Shown here: in pieces, positions 1 to 5,709 of the stretch | Layout: each line of letters begins with the position of its first letter | Position numbering within the stretch: the first letter of the stretch is position 1 | Origin: Acinetobacter sp. | GTDB taxonomy: Bacteria; Pseudomonadota; Gammaproteobacteria; Pseudomonadales; Moraxellaceae | Direction of reading: 5' to 3' | Assembly: GCA_030152605.1 (NCBI GenBank) | Contig: JASLJB010000314.1 | Coordinates: 1-5,709 of the forward strand | Length of the DNA stretch: 5,709 nt | The notes under the pieces: model-generated | Told to the model about the DNA's origin: nothing | The model's database searches: none | The model's input: only the letters and a program-made list of their open reading frames with translations | Program-made: the position numbers and the translations under genes

Positions 1-30
1 GGGTAAACTCAAAAACTCATTGCTTGGCAA
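1..30 (-). CDS. aroK: shikimate kinase AroK, N-terminal fragment (start only)
   Basis: Only the first ten codons are in the window, reading (M)PSNEFLSLP with TTG as start; the gene runs off the left edge. Shikimate kinase phosphorylates shikimate with ATP in the chorismate pathway in the cytoplasm. The fragment resembles my memory of the Acinetobacter AroK N-terminus (MPSK.FE.LPN, just ahead of the P-loop), and aroK is the usual gene after pilQ in gammaproteobacteria. The P-loop itself is outside the window. The start is well constrained: upstream in this frame there is no ATG, GTG or other TTG before the pilQ stop codon TAA (67-69), which lies in the same frame, and an AGGTGA ribosome binding site sits just before the TTG. 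The identification rests on ten residues plus synteny, so it is likely but not certain. Confidence 0.72.
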   Translation of the reverse strand, partial: MPSNEFLSLP

Positions 31-34
31 GGAG

Positions 35-40
35 TCACCT
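35..40 (-). promoter_or_regulatory. ribosome binding site of aroK
   Basis: On the minus strand AGGTGA lies four bases before the TTG at 30-28 (seven bases from the AGG core). This is good Shine-Dalgarno spacing, and it is the main sequence evidence that the unusual TTG is the true start. It lies in the 36-base gap after the pilQ stop, where no terminator-like hairpin is seen. Confidence 0.65.
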
Positions 41-66
41 ATTGTATAGCCTTGATTAAAACCATA

Positions 67-2355
67 TTAATGATTTCTGATCAGACTGTCATTAACAATT
101 CTTGGTGTCACAAAAATCAACAGCTCACTTTTTTTGTCAGACTTTTCGTCACGGCGAAATAAGCGACCTAAAACAGGTAGATCGCCCATGAATGGAACTT
201 TGCTGTGTTTGTTGTGTGTTTCCTGCTCAAAAATCCCACCCAACACCACAGTTTCACCGTTATGTACCAAGACATGGGTGGTGATTTCATTTTTGTTGAG
301 GATCAACTCACCATTCGGTGCAACGCCGGCAGGTGAGTCACTGCTAATGTTGAGCTGCATCTGCACCTTGCCATCGGGGGTAATGCTCGGCGTCACATCC
401 AAACTCAATAAAGCATCTTTAAAGGATGTGGTCGCACTCGACACACCGCCTGCATTTTCACGTGCCTGATACGGGACTTGTTGACCTGCCGCCACTCTGG
501 CCTTTTGTTTATCCGCGGTCATGACTTTGGGGGTGGAGATCACTTCACCATAACCATCGGCTTGCAGCGCGGACAACTCTAGGTCCAACATAAAGTCAGA
601 CAAGCTAATCAATCCAAAAGCAATCTTACTGCTGCCGGCACCACTGACCCCCAGATCAATGTTGAGATTGTCTGGACGAGTAATCGTATACGGCGAGCCA
701 CCACGACTGGTATCGCGTGGCGGTTTGCGTAGATCCCACAAGGTGCTGTCACTGCCGCCCACCAACAGATCACTGCCTTTGGACAACATCCCCCACTTGA
801 CCCCCATCTCCTTACTAAAGTCGGTCGAGGCACGTACGATGCGTGCTTCAATCATGACCTGCCGCATCGGTACATCCAGCAAATCAATCATGCGCCGAAT
901 CTGTTCAATCTTTTTGGCGCTGTCGGTTAAGATCAAAGTGTTGGTGCGTGGATCGATCGAGATACTGCCACGCGAACTGAGCATACTGCCGTTATTGTCA
1001 CTCTGGGTTTTGCTTGAATCAGATTTGCCTTGCGCACTTTGCGCATGCTGAATCAATTTTTCAATCTCGGTCGCCATGGCGTATTTGAGTTGTATATATT
1101 CGGTATGCAGCGCGGCAGACTTGGCACTTTGCTCCTGCAGTTTGGCCTCTTCTTCTTCAGACTTGATCATCTCAGTCATGGGTGCGATCCAGATGGCATT
1201 GCCCTTACGCCGCTGATCTAAGCCTTTGGCTTTTAAGATCAAATCCAGCGCCTGATCCCAAGGCACATCTTTGAGCCTCAGGCTAATGTTGCCCTGCACG
1301 CTATCCGCGGCCACCATATTCACCCCCGTAAACTCGGCCAAGACCTGCAGCACACGGCGCACTTCGATGTCCTGAAAGTCGAGCGATATTTTTTTACCGC
1401 GATAGGCGGGGCCATTTTTAAGCTCGCGTTGCGCTGCATTAGACTGTTTTGGCTTGAGACTGATCATCAGTTTGCGATCGGTCTGATAGGCCATATACTC
1501 ATAGTCATCATGCGCTTGTATGCTGATCATGCCATGACCGTCTTGGTTGTAGGCATCGATATTGCTGACCAAAGTGGCAAAATCTTCAACATTTAAACGC
1601 TGTTGCAAGGCCGCAGATAAGGGATGATTCAATACGCGCAGGATCACTTTGCTGCCCTGCTGTTGAATATCGACCGGTGTTTTAGCCCCCAACAACTCTA
1701 TCAGCACCTGTGCCTCAGCATCCTTGCCGCGTTGAAACCCAATATGCCGCACCCCTTGCTGAGTTGGTGAGTCTTGCTTGCTCGTCGCTGCCACAGGCAT
1801 GGGCTTGGCTAAATCAGCACGACTCAGGCGATTGCTCGCATCAGCACGGTTTTCGGGACGGGCGCCGTGAGATGATTGCAGCGCCTGTGCAAGCTGTGTT
1901 GGCTGCAACTTTAAAATATAACGATTCCCCTCAATGCGATGACTCAATTGATTCGGTCCGTTCAATTGAATACTCAAACGCGCACGCTGTGCATCAGCAC
2001 TCAGCTCAATCGCGCTGGCTTCAGCACTATTCACCGCAATCGACTTTTTCTGCGCCAAGGGTTGTACCCCGTCAAAATCCAAAACCAAACGTGAGGGCTG
2101 TTGCAGTTGATAGGTCTGTGGCAAGGTGGCTGCGCCATTAAATTCAACCACGACTTGTGTGCCTTGCTGGGGTAGCGATGTGGGCAAGATCTGCGTGATA
2201 CTGCGCTCAGCCCAGGTCGGGCCATGTGCCAACAGCATCAGAACGCCGAGTAGCACGCGCTTGCCGGTGGTGGCAGTCAGCAGCTGTGCCGCCATGCGCA
2301 TAGAGATCGGCGAGGGTGAAAAAAACCTGAGCGATTGAGTAACGCGTATTTTCAT
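67..2355 (-). CDS. pilQ: type IV pilus secretin PilQ
   Basis: The 762-residue PilQ is the outer-membrane secretin, a multimeric gated channel for the pilus and, in transformable relatives, for incoming DNA. A Sec signal peptide is visible: basic residues, hydrophobic VLLGVLMLLA at 34-43, likely cleavage after TWA (47-49). Then come two AMIN-type domains (about 53-150 and 203-300, expected to bind peptidoglycan) separated by a polar linker (155-200), a secretin N0/STN domain (about 322-393), an N1 domain (about 417-495) and the secretin barrel domain (about 590-753). Residues 700-733 (GETVVLGG, then VPFMGDLPVLGRLF) fit the secretin family signature, followed by the LLIFVTPRIV strand. The N1 domain carries a Ser/Gln/Asn-rich insertion at 437-463. 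Start ATG 2355 is preceded by AAGGAA at five bases; ATGs at codons 19 and 21 would give a shorter signal peptide but lack a ribosome binding site. No frameshift or truncation is seen. Confidence 0.97.
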   Translation of the reverse strand: MKIRVTQSLRFFSPSPISMRMAAQLLTATTGKRVLLGVLMLLAHGPTWAERSITQILPTSLPQQGTQVVVEFNGAATLPQTYQLQQPSRLVLDFDGVQPLAQKKSIAVNSAEASAIELSADAQRARLSIQLNGPNQLSHRIEGNRYILKLQPTQLAQALQSSHGARPENRADASNRLSRADLAKPMPVAATSKQDSPTQQGVRHIGFQRGKDAEAQVLIELLGAKTPVDIQQQGSKVILRVLNHPLSAALQQRLNVEDFATLVSNIDAYNQDGHGMISIQAHDDYEYMAYQTDRKLMISLKPKQSNAAQRELKNGPAYRGKKISLDFQDIEVRRVLQVLAEFTGVNMVAADSVQGNISLRLKDVPWDQALDLILKAKGLDQRRKGNAIWIAPMTEMIKSEEEEAKLQEQSAKSAALHTEYIQLKYAMATEIEKLIQHAQSAQGKSDSSKTQSDNNGSMLSSRGSISIDPRTNTLILTDSAKKIEQIRRMIDLLDVPMRQVMIEARIVRASTDFSKEMGVKWGMLSKGSDLLVGGSDSTLWDLRKPPRDTSRGGSPYTITRPDNLNIDLGVSGAGSSKIAFGLISLSDFMLDLELSALQADGYGEVISTPKVMTADKQKARVAAGQQVPYQARENAGGVSSATTSFKDALLSLDVTPSITPDGKVQMQLNISSDSPAGVAPNGELILNKNEITTHVLVHNGETVVLGGIFEQETHNKHSKVPFMGDLPVLGRLFRRDEKSDKKSELLIFVTPRIVNDSLIRNH

Positions 2356-2462
2356 TCTTATTCCTTGACTCCCATCCTGATTGAAGACTGCGCAATCATC
2401 CTTGACTGCATTCGATACGATATATTGTGCTTTTATTTAGGCTGTTACTTTTAGCTGCTATT
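2356..2462 (-). other. pilP-pilQ spacer, leader of pilQ
   Basis: This 107-base gap between the pilP stop and the pilQ start contains the pilQ ribosome binding site, a 9-base direct repeat (2362-2370 and 2399-2407), a weak 6-base-pair inverted repeat (2378-2383 with 2393-2398, nine-base loop) and a 13-residue reading frame (2399-2358) ending two bases before the pilQ ATG. Its upstream half is AT-rich. I see no convincing sigma-70 promoter (TATATC at 2424-2419 lacks a matching -35 box) and no terminator, so read-through from pilP is the simplest reading. Confidence 0.5.
2361..2366 (-). promoter_or_regulatory. ribosome binding site of pilQ
   Basis: AAGGAA lies five bases before ATG 2355 and supports this start over the in-frame ATGs at 2301 and 2295. 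It is part of a 9-base direct repeat (AGTCAAGGA on the minus strand) whose second copy is at 2399-2407. Confidence 0.75.
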
Positions 2463-3104
2463 TCAGTGTGTTGTATCAGATGTCTGCGCTTGCGATGACT
2501 GCTGTGTCGGTTCTGTCTGCCGTGGGCTTGTAGACGCTTGTGGCAGCTTTTCGACTGGCGCAGCCGGCTGTGTCGATGGCGGGGTTGGCATCAGCATCAA
2601 ACTGCGTGGACGCAAAATAAAGCCGCCTTTTCCATCATCCATCAGCTCAAGCAAATCAATTTGATTGGGTCCAATCTTGACGATCCGACCTTGATGCTGA
2701 CCGATATAATCTCCGACCCGCACCTGTTCGAGTTGTCCGTCAGCAGTTTGTAATAAAGCCACCGCATGCGCCTGATCATGACCGTATAAGTGACCTTTCA
2801 TATACAGCTCCTCAAGCGCATACAGCTCAAGTGGTTGCTTTTTCCGATGCACGTTGGGCTGCACTGCTTTGCTGCTATGTGTTTTCAATTCATTGGCCAC
2901 CGAATTGGGCACAAAGGGACTGCGTAAGTCTTGCGCAGCATACTTAAAACTCGGCACCGCGCTAAAGGTCGGTGCCGGCTCAATCTGCTGCGGTGCTTGG
3001 CTTCTGATCTGTACCATTTCCTGATTGACGGCATCAATTTGTGAGTTACAGCCACATAACAGCAGCATGCCGAGGATCAAACTAGTGTTCCAGATTATTT
3101 TCAT
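2463..3104 (-). CDS. pilP: type IV pilus lipoprotein PilP
   Basis: PilP is a periplasmic lipoprotein that bridges the inner-membrane PilN/PilO pair and the N-terminal periplasmic domains of PilQ. With the start chosen here it has 213 residues. A lipoprotein signal is clear: hydrophobic LILGMLLL, then L-C-G-C with the lipidated cysteine at 19. A flexible stretch (about 20-55) leads to the family motif RSPF (61-64), and the beta-sandwich domain spans about 91-172 (PLELYALEELYMKG, VRVGDYIGQHQGRIVKIG, MDDGKGGFILRPRSL). After it comes a Pro/Gln/Thr/Ser-rich tail (173-213) that makes the protein longer than the roughly 175 residues usual for the family. An in-frame ATG six codons upstream (3122) was not chosen, because GAGGAG lies seven bases before the 3104 ATG and the signal peptide then starts with MKIIW. 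Confidence 0.95.
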   Translation of the reverse strand: MKIIWNTSLILGMLLLCGCNSQIDAVNQEMVQIRSQAPQQIEPAPTFSAVPSFKYAAQDLRSPFVPNSVANELKTHSSKAVQPNVHRKKQPLELYALEELYMKGHLYGHDQAHAVALLQTADGQLEQVRVGDYIGQHQGRIVKIGPNQIDLLELMDDGKGGFILRPRSLMLMPTPPSTQPAAPVEKLPQASTSPRQTEPTQQSSQAQTSDTTH

Positions 3105-3111
3105 ACCCTTG

Positions 3112-3117
3112 CTCCTC
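3112..3117 (-). promoter_or_regulatory. ribosome binding site of pilP
   Basis: A strong GAGGAG is placed seven bases before ATG 3104. It decides the start, because the alternative in-frame ATG at 3122 lies upstream of this site and would encode it within codons 3-4. Confidence 0.75.
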
Positions 3118-3140
3118 AACATCTCCAGCGCTCCCCGCTC

Positions 3141-3199
3141 ACATCAACATATCCACACCAACACCAATCAACATCTCTCATATCAACACCAGCACCAAT
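3141..3199 (-). repeat. short imperfect direct repeats in pilO-pilP spacer
   Basis: The 104-base gap between pilO and pilP is filled with related short words. On the plus strand ATCAACA occurs at 3143-3149, 3167-3173 and 3182-3188, and a 16-base unit at 3153-3168 recurs at 3184-3199 with 14 of 16 matches (core CACCAAT). No hairpin strong enough for a terminator was seen. The composition suggests slippage-driven growth of the spacer, but the units are too irregular to be sure they are more than biased sequence. Confidence 0.45.
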
Positions 3200-3208
3200 G
3201 CGCATGCT

Positions 3209-3991
3209 TTAAGGTGCTGTCTGCTGTGGCTGCCCGACATGCTGTGCAGTGCCATGTTCGGTGGCGTTTTGCTGCGCGGGGCTGTGCTGGACGGGGCCTT
3301 GCGGATTGGAGTTGGACGGCGTGGTGCTCCCCACATAACGATAGGTTTTGGCTTTAAGTGAATATTCAACTTGTGGCAGATCTGACTTTCGCGCTGAATC
3401 GGGATTGCTGCTGATCACCACGTCATGCAAAGTCACGATTCGGGGCAATGCCGCAATACGACTAACAAACTGACCAAAACGATGATAATCGCCTTGGGCC
3501 TCGATAGAGATCGGCTGCTCAATAAAAAAGGCTTGGGTGATTTCTTGTTCAAGATGAATATTTTTAATCTTCAAACCGGACTGTAGAGCCGCAGTATGAA
3601 TATCCTCAACCAAACTCGGGATTTCGGTCTCTTTGGGCAGTTGCGCCAATTGCTGATTAAAGTCGGATTGCATCTGGGTCAGTTGTGCTTGGTATTGTTT
3701 TAGATTACGCAGTTTGGAGTCTTTTTCTTTAAATTCGTTCAATAGGCTCTGCTGCATGGACTGTGCATTTTCTAGCGTCGCGCGCTTGGGTTCAATCAGC
3801 ACAAAGTAGCCCAATAAACACACCAAGCTAAAGATAAACAGCCAACAGGTGATCTTGACCGACTGTGGCCAACTGCCATAGGCCTGCATATCCAAGGTAT
3901 TGAACTGTTGAAAAAACCGTTCCACGGTCAACTTGTTTTTCTTGCTGGCCACTTTCTGTGTTTCTGGCACATCGAACTGATCTGGCTTCAT
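3209..3991 (-). CDS. pilO: type IV pilus inner-membrane protein PilO
   Basis: PilO pairs with PilN in the inner membrane and joins PilP in the alignment subcomplex between the cytoplasmic motor side and the secretin. Its 260 residues comprise a cytoplasmic N-terminus of about 45 residues with a basic patch (KVASKKNK), one transmembrane helix (about 47-66), a Gln-rich coiled coil (about 72-118) and a periplasmic ferredoxin-like domain (about 120-219) with the family motifs LPKETEIPSLVEDI and GDYHRFGQFVSRIAALPRI. The last 39 residues (222-260) form a Pro/Gln/Thr/His-rich low-complexity tail beyond the domain. The start ATG overlaps the pilN stop by four bases (ATGA), with AGGGG five bases upstream (4001-3997), so translation is probably coupled to pilN. 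The DNA encoding the tail is markedly GC-rich compared with the rest of the gene. Confidence 0.95.
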   Translation of the reverse strand: MKPDQFDVPETQKVASKKNKLTVERFFQQFNTLDMQAYGSWPQSVKITCWLFIFSLVCLLGYFVLIEPKRATLENAQSMQQSLLNEFKEKDSKLRNLKQYQAQLTQMQSDFNQQLAQLPKETEIPSLVEDIHTAALQSGLKIKNIHLEQEITQAFFIEQPISIEAQGDYHRFGQFVSRIAALPRIVTLHDVVISSNPDSARKSDLPQVEYSLKAKTYRYVGSTTPSNSNPQGPVQHSPAQQNATEHGTAQHVGQPQQTAP

Positions 3992-4617
3992 GAACGCCCC
4001 TGAGTGGCATCCAGCGCTGACGTCGCCAATTTAAAACTAGCCGCCTCACTCATATCCACCGTCACCACAAACTCCCCATAGTTGGCTTCCGCACGCGGCA
4101 GCAGCGAACCGTTTTCTTTGGTTTTGCTTGTGTCTGCGGCAACGAAGGCGCTCATAAAGGCATTGTGAAACCAAGTAGACGTCTCAAGCCGTCTCAGCAG
4201 TTCTGCGACAGTGTTGGGGTTGTCCGCTTTGCCCTCAAAAGTCAGTTTGTCAGCACTACGTGTCACCTTGGTCAGATACATATTGTTGGGTACCACACGT
4301 GCAATTTCATCGATCAGGCGTACCGTGATCGGACGCTGTCCTTCTAGCCCTTGGATCAAGCGCATGCGTTCAATCACGGCATTGCGCTGCGCTTTTAGGC
4401 CTTCGATATTTTTTAATTGTGCATCTAAGCTTTGGTTACTGCTCATGATCAATTGATTGGCTTGGATTTGATCATCCACTTGATAGGCATAATAAAACCA
4501 CGCCAACATCACACAGATCACCCCAAACATGGCACTGACCAAGGAGGTGGCGATAAAGGCTTTCTTGCGCTGTTCGCGTAATTCATCGCGCCATGGTAGC
4601 AGATTGATCTTGCTCAT
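3988..4617 (-). CDS. pilN: type IV pilus inner-membrane protein PilN
   Basis: PilN is a bitopic inner-membrane protein that carries the cytoplasmic docking peptide for PilM and dimerises with PilO in the periplasm. The 209 residues open with INLLPWR (4-10), the conserved segment shown in the Thermus PilM-PilN peptide structure to sit in the PilM groove. Next are a basic stretch (REQRKK), a transmembrane helix (about 21-45), a coiled coil (about 50-90) and a ferredoxin-like domain (about 95-190: DEIARVVPNNMYLTKV, then LTFEGKADNPNTVAELLRRLE). A polar loop at about 160-180 interrupts the last strands. The start shares one base with the pilM stop (TGATG) and lacks a strong ribosome binding site, which points to translational coupling with pilM. 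Length is slightly above the usual figure of about 190-200. Confidence 0.96.
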   Translation of the reverse strand: MSKINLLPWRDELREQRKKAFIATSLVSAMFGVICVMLAWFYYAYQVDDQIQANQLIMSSNQSLDAQLKNIEGLKAQRNAVIERMRLIQGLEGQRPITVRLIDEIARVVPNNMYLTKVTRSADKLTFEGKADNPNTVAELLRRLETSTWFHNAFMSAFVAADTSKTKENGSLLPRAEANYGEFVVTVDMSEAASFKLATSALDATQGRS

Positions 4618-5675
4618 CAGTCAAAACACCGCAGGGCCAAACCACAGGCCACCATCAGCGATGGTGCATCATTTTCAATTTTCTTTAAATCAATTTGACT
4701 GGAAAAGCCCATCTGTAAAAAAGGATTGGCGGTGGTGACGCGATAGCCGAGTTTTTGCTGCAGCAACTGAGACAGGCCATCAATATTGGCATTGCCACCG
4801 GCAAGTAACAGATGATCGACTTCGTTAAAGTGGGTCGATGAGAAAAAGAACTGTAACGATTTGGCCGCTTGCTGTACCACAGCTTCTAAAAAAGGCATCA
4901 AGACTTGGGTCTGATAGTCGTCAGGCAAGGTTTGATCTTTTTTGGCACGACCTGCTTCTTCATAAGACAAACCATAACGATTTTGGACCTCTTGGGTCAG
5001 TTGTTGACCGCCAAATAAATGTTCACGGGTATAAATAATCTGGCCCTGATGCAACACAGACAAGGTGGTCATGGTGTGACCGATATCTAAAATCCCCACC
5101 GTATCCACGCCCACCGGCATATAGTCAGAAAACACCGCAAATGCGCGTTCAAGTGCATAACTTTCCACATCAACGATCTTGGCATTTAAGCCAGCCAGCT
5201 CCAGTACCTCTAAGCGCGCATCAATGTTTTCGGTGCGGGTTGCGGCGAGTAAGACCTCGACCCGTGCTGGATTGGACAATGCCACATCAGTCACCTCAAA
5301 GTCCAGACTGACATCATCCAAGGGAAATGGGATATATTGTTCGGCATCCATACGGATCTGCACTTCGCGTTCGTCATCACTGATGTCTGCATCCATTTCA
5401 ATCACTTTATGGATCACCATCGAGGTGGGAACGGCGACTGCAACTTGATAAGCACTGGGATTGGCGATCTGAATGGCACGATCTAAGGCATCTGCGACGG
5501 CTTCGGCATTGAGGATATTTTTCTCCACCACACTGCCAGCTTGTAAGGGGCTCAGGCCATAGCTTTCCACCCAATAGCGGTCATTTTTTTTCGAAAGTTC
5601 TAGTATTTTGACGGATGTGGAACTAATATCAACGCCTATTAATTGCTTATTTTGCTTACGAAATAGTCTAAGCAC
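4617..5675 (-). CDS. pilM: type IV pilus assembly ATPase-fold protein PilM
   Basis: PilM is a cytoplasmic actin/FtsA-fold protein that binds nucleotide and the N-terminus of PilN, and so links the pilus machine to the cytoplasm. The 352 residues are full length for the family. Visible nucleotide-binding motifs are phosphate-1 (GVDISSTSVK, 14-23, Asp16), phosphate-2 (LDIGHTMTTLSV, 196-207) and the adenosine motif (LLLAGGNANIDGL, 289-301). Other conserved blocks are AEQYIPFPLDDVSLDFEV (111-128), VDVESYALERAF (168-179), REHLFGGQQLT (217-227) and the C-terminal MVACGLALRCFD. The start codon is GTG; AGGA lies seven bases before it, there is no in-frame ATG upstream, and the reading begins exactly where the family does. 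It is the first gene of the operon. The region divergent from it, which in many gammaproteobacteria holds the penicillin-binding protein gene ponA, is outside the window. Confidence 0.97.
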   Translation of the reverse strand: MLRLFRKQNKQLIGVDISSTSVKILELSKKNDRYWVESYGLSPLQAGSVVEKNILNAEAVADALDRAIQIANPSAYQVAVAVPTSMVIHKVIEMDADISDDEREVQIRMDAEQYIPFPLDDVSLDFEVTDVALSNPARVEVLLAATRTENIDARLEVLELAGLNAKIVDVESYALERAFAVFSDYMPVGVDTVGILDIGHTMTTLSVLHQGQIIYTREHLFGGQQLTQEVQNRYGLSYEEAGRAKKDQTLPDDYQTQVLMPFLEAVVQQAAKSLQFFFSSTHFNEVDHLLLAGGNANIDGLSQLLQQKLGYRVTTANPFLQMGFSSQIDLKKIENDAPSLMVACGLALRCFD

Positions 5676-5682
5676 GATATAT

Positions 5683-5686
5683 TCCT
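5683..5686 (-). promoter_or_regulatory. ribosome binding site of pilM
   Basis: AGGA lies seven bases before the GTG at 5675-5673 and supports GTG as the start of pilM. Confidence 0.65.
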
Positions 5687-5692
5687 AGTCTT

Positions 5693-5709
5693 TGTTATCG
5701 TCAATAACA
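5693..5709. repeat. inverted repeat upstream of pilM
   Basis: A perfect inverted repeat, TGTTAT and ATAACA, is separated by five bases (CGTCA) and lies 18 bases upstream of the pilM start. It reaches the last base of the window, so it may be longer. It could be an operator-like site for a dimeric regulator, but six-base arms in AT-rich DNA can arise by chance. Confidence 0.4.

Noticed and set aside
659..1051. Plus-strand open frame of 130 codons opposite pilQ
   Set aside because: It is antisense to the conserved N1 and secretin domains, with a Leu/Ser/Arg-heavy translation typical of a reverse-strand shadow.
1710..2141. Plus-strand open frame of 143 codons opposite pilQ
   Set aside because: It lies entirely antisense to a well-supported secretin gene, shows no recognisable domain and has no clear ribosome binding site. 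It is a by-product of pilQ codon use.
2295..2301. Internal ATGs of pilQ at codons 19 and 21, giving a compact signal peptide
   Set aside because: No ribosome binding site precedes either of them, while ATG 2355 has AAGGAA at good spacing. The first 18 residues are still not certain.
2378..2398. Inverted repeat in the pilP-pilQ spacer as a terminator
   Set aside because: The stem has only six base pairs, is AT-rich, has a nine-base loop and is not followed by a T run on the minus strand.
3105..3122. Upstream ATG of pilP at 3122, giving a 219-residue protein
   Set aside because: It would place the strong GAGGAG site inside the coding region and add six residues (MLRSKG) before an already complete lipoprotein signal.
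5656..5683. Plus-strand promoter (TATATT with a weak upstream TTACGA) that could serve a divergent gene
   Set aside because: The -35 box matches at only three of six positions, it lies inside the pilM 5' end, and no plus-strand gene start is visible in the window.
2417..5683. Ten-base word AATATATCGT shared by the pilM leader (5683-5674) and the pilP-pilQ spacer (2426-2417) as a possible shared regulatory site
   Set aside because: A similar ten-base AT-rich match (GATATATTGT at 2419-2428) also occurs inside the pilM coding region at 5331-5340, so chance matches of this kind are expected here.
5676..5704. Sigma-70-like promoter for pilM on the minus strand: TTGACG, 17-base spacer, TATATC
   Set aside because: The hexamers and spacing look good, but the -10 box directly abuts the GTG start and overlaps the ribosome binding site region, so transcription would begin inside the gene. 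The real promoter is probably beyond the window edge.

Overview
The window holds one gene cluster, all on the minus strand: the type IV pilus assembly operon pilM-pilN-pilO-pilP-pilQ (called com genes in some naturally transformable Acinetobacter). At the left edge are the first ten codons of what looks like aroK, shikimate kinase. Read in the direction of transcription the layout is: leader at the right edge, pilM (5675-4617), pilN (4617-3988), pilO (3991-3209), a 104-base spacer, pilP (3104-2463), a 107-base spacer, pilQ (2355-67), a 36-base spacer, and aroK (30 to 1, continuing outside).

The gene order pilMNOPQ-aroK is the classical gammaproteobacterial arrangement. The protein sequences (PilM opening LFRKQNKQLIGVDISSTSVK, PilN opening INLLPWR, AroK opening PSNEF) read most like Moraxellaceae, in or near Acinetobacter. 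A rough hand count of a few lines gives about 45-50% G+C, with large local swings. That is higher than typical Acinetobacter, so the genus is left open.

The five proteins form one machine. PilM is an actin/FtsA-like cytoplasmic ATP-binding protein that binds the N-terminal peptide of PilN. PilN and PilO are bitopic inner-membrane proteins that pair in the periplasm. PilP is a lipoprotein that links PilN/PilO to the periplasmic domains of PilQ. PilQ is the outer-membrane secretin through which the pilus passes. The complex supports pilus extension and retraction, twitching and, in many relatives, DNA uptake.

pilM, pilN and pilO are tightly coupled (1-base and 4-base overlaps). pilP and pilQ each have a spacer of about 105 bases and a good ribosome binding site of their own. 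No convincing terminator was seen between any of the genes, so one transcript running on into aroK is plausible.

I found no undescribed system, mobile element, RNA gene or CRISPR array. Points worth a second look are minor: low-complexity tails on PilO and PilP, a small repeat-bearing spacer between them, non-ATG starts for pilM and aroK, a possible coupled mini-ORF in front of pilQ, and a perfect inverted repeat at the right edge.
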